A DNA stretch of 64,000 bases, from positions 186,001 to 250,000 of the forward strand of contig NZ_AQRC01000003.1 of assembly GCF_000737065.1 (NCBI RefSeq). The letters are read 5' to 3'. The position numbers were made by a program, and so were the translations under genes. This DNA is from Thioclava atlantica (GTDB taxonomy: Bacteria > Pseudomonadota > Alphaproteobacteria > Rhodobacterales > Rhodobacteraceae). The notes beneath the pieces were generated by a model, which ran no database searches, was not told where the DNA came from, and worked only from the letters and a program-made list of their open reading frames with translations. This document shows positions 17,545 to 24,963 of this stretch, one piece after another (the stretch's first letter is position 1; every line of letters starts with the position of its first letter).

Positions 17545-17566
17545 TCCCCTCCGGATCACGCTTCAC

Positions 17567-17598
17567 GACGGCGGGCCCAGGCCCGCCGTCTTTCATTT
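17567..17598 (+). terminator. Rho-independent terminator after acyl-CoA dehydrogenase
   Basis: GACGGCGGGC (17567-17576) pairs with GCCCGCCGTC (17581-17590) over a four-base loop and is followed by TTTCATTTC. Ends the MerR2/acyl-CoA dehydrogenase unit. Confidence 0.8.
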
Positions 17599-17693
17599 CG
17601 CTCACCAGCATGTGCAGCGATGTGTCCGCCGCCGCGATTGTCTGACGCCCGGCCTGCGTTAACCTCATGGGGGAACGCAAGGACCGACGCGCC

Positions 17694-18056
17694 ATGTATC
17701 TGGGAAGAACCGAAACCAATCGCCGCTACGCCGCCGCCCTGGCGGAGCTGCGCGCACGCGGGGTGCTTGGCACCGGCCGCCTGCCCTTTCTGCATCGGTT
17801 CCTGATCTGGGCCGGGTTCTCGCCGCGGCCGGTCTCCTACCTGCCTTGGCCACAGGTGCTGATGCTCTACGGTTCGGCCTATCTCATTCTTGCCAGCCTG
17901 ATCGACTGGGCGGTGGATCTCGCGATTCCCGCTCTCTCTTCCGGCAATGACAGCGCCGCACTTCTCCTGCAGGCGATCCTGGTGGGGGGCGCGATGGCGT
18001 CGTTCCACCAGTGGCGCGCGCGCAAGCTCGGCCTGAGCGCCTGGGACCAGCTTTGA
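17694..18056 (+). CDS. Small two-helix membrane protein (possibly DUF6404 family)
   Basis: A 120-residue protein with an amphipathic N-terminal part (ETNRRYAAALAELRARGV), then PLPFLHRFLIWAGF-like residues and two hydrophobic segments (about 58-75 and 85-102), ending WRARKLGLSAWDQL. The layout of a short cytoplasmic N-terminus, two helices and a basic tail ending in -LSAWD resembles the DUF6404 proteins as I remember them; that assignment is tentative. AAGGA lies about ten bases before the ATG. A start nine codons earlier is possible but has no ribosome site. Function unknown. Confidence 0.65.
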   Translation: MYLGRTETNRRYAAALAELRARGVLGTGRLPFLHRFLIWAGFSPRPVSYLPWPQVLMLYGSAYLILASLIDWAVDLAIPALSSGNDSAALLLQAILVGGAMASFHQWRARKLGLSAWDQL

Positions 18057-18134
18057 AAGGACGGCCAATCGGCAATGGCAAGTCCGCGCGAACTTTCCTA
18101 GAGTCGGAAAAACGCCAATTCCTCCGAAAGCCCC

Positions 18135-18347
18135 ATGCCCAAACGACTCAAGCTCACCCGCCGTTTTCCCGTCGCGATGACGAACGACGCCTATCGCCGC
18201 CTCAACCGCTTCGCGCAGGAGGCCGAGATTTCCCCCGACGAGGCGCTGACCTTCTTCTTCGAGCATTTCAACTCGATCATGAACGAGGACAACCTCAATC
18301 ACCGGCTGAACCTGTTCAAGGCCGAGCTCGCCGCGCGCAAGGCCTGA
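18135..18347 (+). CDS. Small conserved protein of unknown function (70 aa)
   Basis: A basic N-terminus (MPKRLKLTRRF) followed by helical, acidic sequence: AYRRLNRFAQEAEISPDEALTFFFEHFNSIM. The helix-turn-helix-like spacing after LNRFAQEAEISPDEAL recalls ribbon-helix-helix proteins, but no strand is clear, so I give no function. It sits 78 bp after the preceding membrane protein and 17 bp before the next exported protein, so it is probably in the same transcript. Confidence 0.6.
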   Translation: MPKRLKLTRRFPVAMTNDAYRRLNRFAQEAEISPDEALTFFFEHFNSIMNEDNLNHRLNLFKAELAARKA

Positions 18348-18364
18348 CTGCCGCGAGGACCGTG

Positions 18365-18895
18365 ATGCTGCGCCTCTCCCTCATCCTCGCGGCGACGATT
18401 ATCTCCGCCCTGCCCGCGGCGGCTTTCGATGCGGCGGACCGCAACGCGGTGACGCAGGAGGTGGCGGGGTTCGAGAAGGCGGTGCAGGAAAAGCGATACG
18501 CCGTCTTCTTCGAGACCGTCCCGCCGAGGATGATGCAGGAGATAGCCCGGCAGGCGGGGTTGAGCGTGGACAAGCTCGAGGGGGTGATGGAGCGCCAGAT
18601 CACCAAGGCGATGGCTTCGGCCACGCTCCTGAGCTTCGATATGGATCTGGGCGCGATGACGACAGGGACGACGCCCGCGGGCCGCGCCTATGCGATGATC
18701 CCGACCCGTTCGGTGATGAAGACACCCGATCTCGGCGAGGTCCGCGCGACGAACACGACCCTCGCCCTGAAGGACGGCGCGGAATGGTATCTGGTCCGCA
18801 TCGACAGCCCCACCCAGCTCGCCACCCTGCGCAAGGTCTATCCCGATTTCACCAAGGTGGCATTCCCGGAAGGCCGGATCGAGGCGGTCGACTGA
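18365..18895 (+). CDS. Exported protein of unknown function
   Basis: A 176-residue secreted protein: signal peptide LSLILAATIISALPAAA with cleavage near residue 20, then a soluble domain beginning FDAADRNAVTQEVAGFEKAVQEKRY, with a mid-region VMERQITKAMASATLLSFDMDL and a C-terminus that looks like an NTF2-like or SnoaL-type small beta-rich fold (KDGAEWYLVRIDSP). The family is not recognised. The ATG at 18365 has GAGGA five bases upstream; the overlapping GTG three bases earlier is the alternative. The unit ends before a 189-bp gap with operator-like repeats. Confidence 0.7.
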   Translation: MLRLSLILAATIISALPAAAFDAADRNAVTQEVAGFEKAVQEKRYAVFFETVPPRMMQEIARQAGLSVDKLEGVMERQITKAMASATLLSFDMDLGAMTTGTTPAGRAYAMIPTRSVMKTPDLGEVRATNTTLALKDGAEWYLVRIDSPTQLATLRKVYPDFTKVAFPEGRIEAVD

Positions 18896-18979
18896 GCTTT
18901 CGGGCCGGCGCCTGAGCACGCCCATTCACCTTCCCTTCATCTCCCGTCACGGAACGGCCTCCCTAGCCTCGCAATCGAC

Positions 18980-19005
18980 GCAACGTCGTGTTCGAATGAC
19001 GTTGC
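18980..19005 (+). promoter_or_regulatory. Inverted repeat upstream of the GST gene
   Basis: GCAACGTC (18980-18987) and GACGTTGC (18998-19005) form a perfect 8-bp inverted repeat around ten bases. It lies 22 bp before the shared MerR-type operator and about 80 bp before the GST start codon. A second protein-binding site is possible. Confidence 0.4.
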
Positions 19006-19026
19006 GGCGAAACGCCCGCGAGGGGC

Positions 19027-19041
19027 TTACGTTCGCGTCAC
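19027..19041 (+). promoter_or_regulatory. Operator-like site shared with the MerR 2 promoter
   Basis: TTACGTTCGCGTCAC contains ACGTTCGCGTCAC (19029-19041), identical over 13 bases to the complement of 15256-15268. It is close to the TTACGTTnnCGTnA type of site known for LiuR-like MerR regulators of acyl-CoA degradation. This ties the GST-fadA-fadB unit to the MerR genes. Confidence 0.6.
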
Positions 19042-19084
19042 TTAAGGGCCAGATTGATGGCCGAGACGAGGGAGGTCCGCGACG

Positions 19085-19711
19085 ATGGCGGCAAAGCTTT
19101 ACTGCTTCGGCGAGTCCGGCAACGCCTACAAGGCGGCGCTGACGATGGAACTTGCGGGTTACGACTGGGAGCCCGTCTATGTCGATTTCTTCAATGGCGA
19201 GGCGCGCAGTTCCGACTATCGGGCACTCAACGAGATGGGCGAGGCGCCGGTCTTCGTCGAGGGCGATCTGACGCTGACCCAGAGCTGCGTGATCCAGCTC
19301 CATGTGGCCGAGAAGACCGGCAAGTTTCTCGCCGAGGACCGCAACGAGATAATGCGCTGGCTGTTCTGGGACGGGCAGAAGGGATCGGGTCAGCAAGGCT
19401 CCTTGCGGTTCCTGATGAACTTCCTGCCCGAGGAAAAGAGACCGCAAGAGGCGATCAGGTGGCTCAAGGGCCGGGTGCTGACCGCGCTCGCCACTCTGGA
19501 GGGCCATCTGCAGGGTCGCGACTGGATCGTCGGCGACGCGCCCAGCCTCGCCGATTTCGCCTGCTGCGGCTACCTCTACTACCCCGAGCCTTTCGGCTTC
19601 GAGCGCAAGGAATTTCCCAATATCGACCGCTGGCTGGATGGCATCAGTGCCCTGCCCGGTTGGAAACACCCCTATGATTTGATGCCCGGCAACCCTTCCG
19701 ACCGGGCGTGA
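19085..19711 (+). CDS. Glutathione S-transferase family protein
   Basis: A 208-residue protein with an N-terminal thioredoxin-like domain (KLYCFGESGNAYKAALTMELAGYDWEP split here as KLYCFGESGN and AALTMELAGY) and the glutathione-binding Glu-Thr-Gln-Ser-like turn LTLTQSCVI, followed by an all-helical C-terminal domain with GDAPSLADFACCGYLYYP. It probably conjugates or transfers glutathione; substrate unknown. It is the first gene of GST-fadA-fadB, 9 bp before fadA, which suggests detoxifying or processing an acyl-CoA intermediate such as an enoyl-CoA. GGAGG precedes the ATG. Confidence 0.9.
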   Translation: MAAKLYCFGESGNAYKAALTMELAGYDWEPVYVDFFNGEARSSDYRALNEMGEAPVFVEGDLTLTQSCVIQLHVAEKTGKFLAEDRNEIMRWLFWDGQKGSGQQGSLRFLMNFLPEEKRPQEAIRWLKGRVLTALATLEGHLQGRDWIVGDAPSLADFACCGYLYYPEPFGFERKEFPNIDRWLDGISALPGWKHPYDLMPGNPSDRA

Positions 19712-19720
19712 GGAGGAAAG

Positions 19721-20932
19721 ATGACGGACGCCTATATCTATGACGCCGCGCGCACCCCGCGGGGCAAGGGCCGCAAGGACGGTTCGCTGCACGAGGTCAG
19801 CTCGGTCGCGCTCTCGGCGCGGCTGTTGACCGCGGTGAAGGAGCGCAACGGGCTCGAGGGCCACGCGGTCGAGGACGTGATCTGGGGCAATGCGACCCAG
19901 GTGATGGAACAGGGCGGCTGTCTGGCCCGCTCGGCGGTGCTGCTTTCGGATCTCGACGAGCGGATCCCGGGCCTGTCGATCAACCGGTTCTGCGCGTCCG
20001 GGATGGAAGCGGTGAACCTCGCCGCGAACCAGGTGAAGGGTGGCGCAGGTCAGGCCTATATCGCGGGCGGCGTCGAGATGATGGGACGTGTCGCGATGGG
20101 ATCGGACGGGGCGGCAATCGCCGTGGACCCGAGCCTCGCGATGAAGACCTATTTCGTCCCGCAGGGGATCTCGGCCGACATCATCGCGACCGAATACGGG
20201 TTCTCGCGCGAGGACGTGGACGCGCTGGCCGTCGAGTCGCAGCGCCGCGCGGCCGAGGCGATCAAGGACAACCGTTTCGCCAAGTCGATCGTGCCGGTTC
20301 TCGACCAGAACGGGCTGACGATCCTCGATCATGACGAATTCCCGCGCCCCGGCACGACGATGGAAAGCCTCGGCGGCCTCAAGCCCTCCTTCAAGGAGAT
20401 GGGCGAGGTGATGCCGGGCTTCGACAAGGTCGCGATGCTGAAATACCCGCATCTCGACCATGTGAACCACGTCCACCACGCGGGCAACAGCTCGGGCATC
20501 GTGGATGGCGCGGCTGCCGTTCTGATCGGCAACAAGGAATTCGGCGAGGCCCACGGGCTGAAACCGCGCGCGCGCATCCGCGCCACCGCGAAGATCGGCA
20601 CCGACCCGACGATCATGCTGACCGGCCCGGTCCCGGTGACCGAGAAGATCCTGAAGGATTCGGGCATGTCGATCTCGGATATCGACCTGTTCGAAGTGAA
20701 CGAGGCCTTCGCCTCGGTCGTGCTGCGCTTCATGCAGGCCTTCCAGGTCGATGCGTCGAAAGTGAACGTCAATGGCGGCGCAATCGCGCTTGGCCACCCG
20801 CTCGGCGCCACCGGCGCGATCATCATCGGCACGCTGCTTGATGAATTGGAACGGCGCGACCTGTCGACCGGTCTGGCCACGCTTTGCGTCGCCTCCGGCA
20901 TGGGTGCCGCGACCATCATCGAGCGCGTGTAA
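19721..20932 (+). CDS. fadA: Acetyl-CoA C-acyltransferase (thiolase, FadA-type)
   Basis: A 403-residue thiolase that cleaves 3-ketoacyl-CoA with CoA to acetyl-CoA and a shortened acyl-CoA, the last step of beta-oxidation. Both cysteines and the histidine are visible: nucleophile Cys91 in NRFCASGMEAVN, His359 in IALGHPLGATGA and Cys389 in LCVASGMGAAT. Start ATG has GAGGAGG before it. It is followed by fadB after 11 bp; together they form the alpha and beta parts of the trifunctional system, in the reversed order (A before B) seen in this family. Confidence 0.94.
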   Translation: MTDAYIYDAARTPRGKGRKDGSLHEVSSVALSARLLTAVKERNGLEGHAVEDVIWGNATQVMEQGGCLARSAVLLSDLDERIPGLSINRFCASGMEAVNLAANQVKGGAGQAYIAGGVEMMGRVAMGSDGAAIAVDPSLAMKTYFVPQGISADIIATEYGFSREDVDALAVESQRRAAEAIKDNRFAKSIVPVLDQNGLTILDHDEFPRPGTTMESLGGLKPSFKEMGEVMPGFDKVAMLKYPHLDHVNHVHHAGNSSGIVDGAAAVLIGNKEFGEAHGLKPRARIRATAKIGTDPTIMLTGPVPVTEKILKDSGMSISDIDLFEVNEAFASVVLRFMQAFQVDASKVNVNGGAIALGHPLGATGAIIIGTLLDELERRDLSTGLATLCVASGMGAATIIERV

Positions 20933-20943
20933 GGGAGGACAAC

Positions 20944-23133
20944 ATGGCTGATTTCAAATACGAACTTGGCGCCGATGGCGTCGCCGTCATCACCTGGGAC
21001 GTGCCCGAGAAGTCGATGAACGTGATGAGCATGGAGGGCTTCGCGCTCCTCGACAGCTTCATCGACAAGGCGCTGGCGGACGAGGCCTGCAAAGGCGTTG
21101 TCATCACCTCGGGCAAGCCCGATTTCGCGGGCGGCATGGACCTCAACGTCATTGCCGAGATGCGCAAGGGCGGCGCGCAGGCGATCTTCGACGGCGTGAT
21201 GCAGATGCACCATGTCCTGCGCAAGATCGAGCGCGCAGGCATGGACCCGAAAACCAACAAGGGCGGCAAGCCGATCGCGACCGCGATCCCCGGCACCGCG
21301 CTCGGCATCGGTCTGGAACTGCCGCTCTCGACGCATCGCATCTTCGCGGCCGACAACCCCAAGGCCAAGATCGGCCTGCCCGAGATCATGGTCGGCATCT
21401 TCCCCGGCGGCGGCGGCACCACCCGCGTCTCGCGCAAGCTCGGCGCGATGGCGGCTGCGCCCTTCCTGCTCGAAGGCAAGCTGTCCGATCCGAAGAAAGC
21501 CAAGGCCGCCGGCCTGATCGACGAGGTGGTCGAGGATCCGCTGGCCGCCGCCAAGGACTGGGTGCTGAACGCGAAGGATGCCGATCTGGTGAAGCCGTGG
21601 GACGCAAAAGGTTTCAAGATGCCCGGCGGCGCGCCCTATCACCCGGCAGGCTTCATGACTTTCGTCGGCGCCTCCGCGATGGTGCACGGCAAGACCAACG
21701 GCGTCTATCCGGCGGCCAAGGCGCTGCTGTCGGCGGTCTATGAAGGGGCGCTGGTGCCCTTCGATCAGGCGATCAAGATCGAGGCGCGCTGGTTCACCCA
21801 TGTGCTGATGAACCCGTCCTCGACCTCGATGATCCGTTCGCTCTTCATCAACAAGGGCGCGCTGGAGAAGGGCGCGAACCGCCCCGACGTGCCCGATCAG
21901 CGGGTCAAGAAGGTCGGCATTCTCGGCGCGGGCATGATGGGTGCAGGCATCGCCTACGTCTCGGCCAATGCGGGTATCGAGGTCGTGCTGATCGACAACA
22001 GCCAAGAGGCGGCCGACCGCGGCAAGTCCTATTCCGAGGGCATCCTCGACAAGGGCATCTCGCGCAAGAAGGTGACCGAAGAGAAGAAGGCCGAGGTGCT
22101 GGGCCGGATCAACGCGACGACCGATTACGCCGCGCTTGAAGCCTGCGACCTGATCGTGGAAGCGGTATTCGAGGATCCGGGCGTGAAGGCCGAGGTCACC
22201 AAGAAGGCCGAAGCCGTCATCCCGCAAGACGCGATCTTCGCGACCAACACCTCGACGCTTCCGATCACGGAACTCGCCAAAGCCAGCGCGCGGCCCGAGC
22301 AGTTCATCGGCATCCACTTCTTCTCTCCGGTGGACAAGATGATGCTGGTCGAGATCATCAAGGGCGCGCAGACCGGCCCGGTCGCCGTGGCCAAGGCGCT
22401 CGATTTCGTACGCCAGATCCGCAAGACCCCGATCGTGGTCAATGACGCGCGCTTCTTCTACGCCAACCGCTGCATCATCCCCTATATCAACGAAGGCATT
22501 CGCATGGTCGCCGAAGGGGTGAACCCCACGCTGGTCGAACATGCCGCGACGATGGTGGGCATGCCGCTCGGGCCGCTGCAACTGGTCGACGAGACCTCGA
22601 TCGATCTTGGCGTGAAGATCGCCAAGGCCACGAAGGCGGCGATGGGCGATGCCTATCCCGACGGGGCCGTGGATGACGTGCTGTTCTGGATGGCCGACAA
22701 GGGCCGGATGGGCCGCAAGTCGAATGCGGGCTTCTACGAGTACGACGAGAAGGGCAAGCGGCAGGGTCTGTGGTCCGGGCTCGACGCGCAATATCCGCGC
22801 GCCGACGAGCAGCCCGACGTCCATCACGTTCAGCACCGTCTTTTGATGGCGCAGGTGCTGGAAGCCGTGCGCGCGTTTGAGCAGGGCGTGCTCGAAGACA
22901 TCCGCGAAGGCGATGTCGGCGCGATCCTGGGCTGGGGCTTTGCGCCCTGGTCGGGTGGCCCATTCTCCTGGCTCGACATCATCGGCGCGGGCAAGGCGGT
23001 CGAGATCTGCGAGGCCCTCACCGCCCAATACGGCGCGCGCTTCGAGGCCCCGGCGCTGCTGCGCGATCTCGCCGCCAAGGGCGAGACCTTCTACGGTCGC
23101 TACGGCGAGGGACAGGCGGCGCAAGCGGCCTGA
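20944..23133 (+). CDS. fadB: Fatty acid oxidation multifunctional protein (enoyl-CoA hydratase/3-hydroxyacyl-CoA dehydrogenase)
   Basis: A 729-residue enzyme covering hydration of enoyl-CoA and NAD-dependent oxidation of the 3-hydroxyacyl-CoA. Residues about 1-300 are a crotonase domain (SGKPDFAGGMDLN; a Glu-containing IGLPEIMVGIFPGGGGT loop). Residues 310-500 are the Rossmann domain with GILGAGMMGAGIAY, and the catalytic His-Glu pair is in FIGIHFFSPVDKM. The C-terminal domains follow. Length fits the long FadB/FadJ class. The start at 20944 follows GGGAGG; a longer in-frame form begins inside fadA and is rejected. An intrinsic terminator follows. Confidence 0.95.
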   Translation: MADFKYELGADGVAVITWDVPEKSMNVMSMEGFALLDSFIDKALADEACKGVVITSGKPDFAGGMDLNVIAEMRKGGAQAIFDGVMQMHHVLRKIERAGMDPKTNKGGKPIATAIPGTALGIGLELPLSTHRIFAADNPKAKIGLPEIMVGIFPGGGGTTRVSRKLGAMAAAPFLLEGKLSDPKKAKAAGLIDEVVEDPLAAAKDWVLNAKDADLVKPWDAKGFKMPGGAPYHPAGFMTFVGASAMVHGKTNGVYPAAKALLSAVYEGALVPFDQAIKIEARWFTHVLMNPSSTSMIRSLFINKGALEKGANRPDVPDQRVKKVGILGAGMMGAGIAYVSANAGIEVVLIDNSQEAADRGKSYSEGILDKGISRKKVTEEKKAEVLGRINATTDYAALEACDLIVEAVFEDPGVKAEVTKKAEAVIPQDAIFATNTSTLPITELAKASARPEQFIGIHFFSPVDKMMLVEIIKGAQTGPVAVAKALDFVRQIRKTPIVVNDARFFYANRCIIPYINEGIRMVAEGVNPTLVEHAATMVGMPLGPLQLVDETSIDLGVKIAKATKAAMGDAYPDGAVDDVLFWMADKGRMGRKSNAGFYEYDEKGKRQGLWSGLDAQYPRADEQPDVHHVQHRLLMAQVLEAVRAFEQGVLEDIREGDVGAILGWGFAPWSGGPFSWLDIIGAGKAVEICEALTAQYGARFEAPALLRDLAAKGETFYGRYGEGQAAQAA

Positions 23134-23188
23134 TCGGAACGGCACGGCCTGCACGCGGGAACGGTTCCCACCGCCGCGCTGGCCGGGC

Positions 23189-23226
23189 AAGGCGCCGGGG
23201 TCGCAAGACCTCGGCGCTTTTGCGTT
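23189..23226 (+). terminator. Rho-independent terminator after fadB
   Basis: AAGGCGCCGGGGTC-GCAA-GACCTCGGCGC folds into an imperfect stem with a GCAA loop and is followed by TTTTGCGTTTT. Located about 60 bp after the fadB stop. Confidence 0.8.
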
Positions 23227-23295
23227 TTCAGCGCTGGCGCGCGCGACCCCGGATCGTGACGCCTCGCACGCTTCGTAAATGAAACCCTCCGTGAA

Positions 23296-23330
23296 TGAGA
23301 AATGCCGCACCTGTGAGGGCGCGGCATCTC
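23296..23330 (-). terminator. Terminator of the Hint-domain gene
   Basis: On the minus strand ATGCCGC pairs with GCGGCAT around a 12-base loop, then TTTCTCATTC. It lies about 30 bp after the Hint gene stop and faces the fadB terminator. Confidence 0.6.
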
Positions 23331-23355
23331 TTCTTCGGGAGGATTGCTTTGGTTC

Positions 23356-24027
23356 TTATTCCGCCGCGAAGGTGTAGTTTTGCGGACGGTGATCTTCGTC
23401 GATGAGCCCCGCCACGATCGAGCGGGCCATATCGAAAGGCAGGGTTTCGTAATTCACCGTGTCGCCTTCGAGGATGGTTTCGACATCTCCGTCATGAACC
23501 GATCCGCAGCGGATCATTCCCGCGCCATTGGCATAGACCACCTCGTCGCTCTCGAATTCGAGGAGGACCACTTCGACGCGGCGATGCGGCGTGACCGGGC
23601 CAATGCCGCGATAGCCTTCGAGCGCCGCGGCCGGGACCAGCACGAAGGGATCGCCGAAAAGCGCCTCGGCCATGTCGCTCTCGACGAGAACCGGCTGTTC
23701 GGGAAGCAGCAGCAGCGGGCGCTGATTGCCGAGCGCCCCCTCCGGCACCGCGAGCGGTTCGAGATGCGAGGGGCAGCGCCCGTCGCCCAGCCAGAGGTCG
23801 CTACGCTTGACCGACGCGACCGGGCGAAGCCCATGATCGAAGGTCATCACGCGGTCACCAACCGCGATCGCCTCGATCGGGCGCCAGCCCATCGCGGTCG
23901 CGATCTGGGTGCCGGCCACGATGCCTTCGGCGGGGCTGATCTCGGGAGCGTCCTCGGCGAAGGCGCGGGCGACCGCGGCATCGCGCGCGAGCTTGTCTTC
24001 CCAGATATTGGCGGCGCTTCGAAACAT
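23356..24027 (-). CDS. Free-standing Hint (Hedgehog/intein) domain protein
   Basis: A 223-residue protein dominated by a Hint-2 domain: it opens with GIVAGTQIATAMGWRPIEAIAVGDRVMTFD (here GTQIATAMGWRPIEAI and GDRVMTFDHG), then the strand-rich middle, and the late conserved pieces EGYRGIGPVTPHRRVEV and VVYANGAGMIRCG. In other Rhodobacterales such domains sit in large extracellular proteins; here it is nearly alone and lacks a signal peptide. The usual nucleophile cysteine position reads Thr/Gly, so self-splicing is doubtful. The ATG at 24027 follows GGAG; the one 12 bases earlier has none. Confidence 0.8.
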   Translation of the reverse strand: MFRSAANIWEDKLARDAAVARAFAEDAPEISPAEGIVAGTQIATAMGWRPIEAIAVGDRVMTFDHGLRPVASVKRSDLWLGDGRCPSHLEPLAVPEGALGNQRPLLLLPEQPVLVESDMAEALFGDPFVLVPAAALEGYRGIGPVTPHRRVEVVLLEFESDEVVYANGAGMIRCGSVHDGDVETILEGDTVNYETLPFDMARSIVAGLIDEDHRPQNYTFAAE

Positions 24028-24217
24028 CTGCGTCTCCATATTGCGACCCAGCGGGGGCCACATCTCCGTCACAATCAGTGACGGCGATTCCCAAGAAAAT
24101 TCCCGGGCGAAAAAGCGGCTAAAAAGTGGCATTCGCCTTTTGCGGGAAAAAAACGTCCTTAATGTACGGCCGGGATCGCGGGCTGTATTCGCATTTTGCG
24201 AAATTTTCCGGCGAAAC

Positions 24218-24865
24218 TCAGAACCGATACCCGAAGCGAGCGATATCCTGCGCACAGATTCGCCCCACGAGAGCCGCATCGGAATCGCTGTAATAGGGCC
24301 GCCAGTCCCGATCGCGGCGCGAGGCATTGCATCGCGCGAAAGGAACGACCGGGAAACCCAGATGGGCTTGCAGCGGCGCGGCGTCCTCTTCCGCGTGTTC
24401 GAGCCGGAGGAAGAGGTCGCAGTGCTCGACCCCGTCCGGAAGGGTGAGGTAGCTCCCGTATGGCGCCGCTTCGATCGACGCCTGCGTTTCGGGCGCGTTG
24501 AGGAAGTCCGAGAAATCGCTGCTTTGCGCGCGCCGCACGGCCGGGTGCTCGAAGCGCTGGTCGCGCAGCCAGTGGTAATAGCTCACCAGCCGGTCCCATG
24601 GATTGCGCACGAGCGTGAAGGTGAAGAACACCCGTGCGTCTTGCTCGGAATAGAGCCCGAGCCCGTCCGAGAGCGTCGAATGTTTCCAGAGCCGTCCCCG
24701 CGTCTCTATGCCGTCGAGGCGACCCCTGCGCCGCTTTGCCTTCGGCGTGTCCCCCACGAGCACGTCATCCGTCAAGGCCCGCGCCTCGAGCGCCTGCATC
24801 AGTGCGGTGCCCCCGGTCTTCGGGATGTGGATGAAGATGTAGCGGCGACCGCGCGAAAGGATCAT
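24218..24865 (-). CDS. Sulfotransferase family protein
   Basis: A 215-residue enzyme expected to transfer sulfate from PAPS to a hydroxyl group. The 5'-phosphosulfate loop is IFIHIPKTGGTAL (residues 10-22), and the 3'-phosphate motif is LVRNPWDRLVSYYHW near residue 85, with the usual conserved Arg and Ser. Acceptor unknown; exported glycan or lipid are guesses. It is transcribed away from the acyl-CoA ligase gene, with 98 bp between starts. Its 3' end lies 190 bp upstream of the Hint gene start, a gap without other features. Confidence 0.88.
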   Translation of the reverse strand: MILSRGRRYIFIHIPKTGGTALMQALEARALTDDVLVGDTPKAKRRRGRLDGIETRGRLWKHSTLSDGLGLYSEQDARVFFTFTLVRNPWDRLVSYYHWLRDQRFEHPAVRRAQSSDFSDFLNAPETQASIEAAPYGSYLTLPDGVEHCDLFLRLEHAEEDAAPLQAHLGFPVVPFARCNASRRDRDWRPYYSDSDAALVGRICAQDIARFGYRF

Positions 24866-24963
24866 GCGCGGAGCATAGGTCGTGCGTAAGATTGCGCAAC
24901 ACCCCTTCCCTTTCCGCCGAGGGCACCCGAAGATGCCCCTCGACGTCGAAGGAGGAGGATCTC

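Noticed and set aside
15268-17559. 763-codon minus-strand frame opposite the acyl-CoA dehydrogenase
   Set aside because: Antisense shadow rich in His, Arg and Asp, no domain; the dehydrogenase is certain.
20329-23310. 993-codon minus-strand frame opposite fadA and fadB
   Set aside because: Antisense shadow spanning two well-supported genes.
24866-24963. GAGGGCA/TGCCCCTC inverted repeat before the acyl-CoA ligase as an operator
   Set aside because: The pairing is imperfect, it has no second copy, and it overlaps a GC-rich leader; chance is likely.
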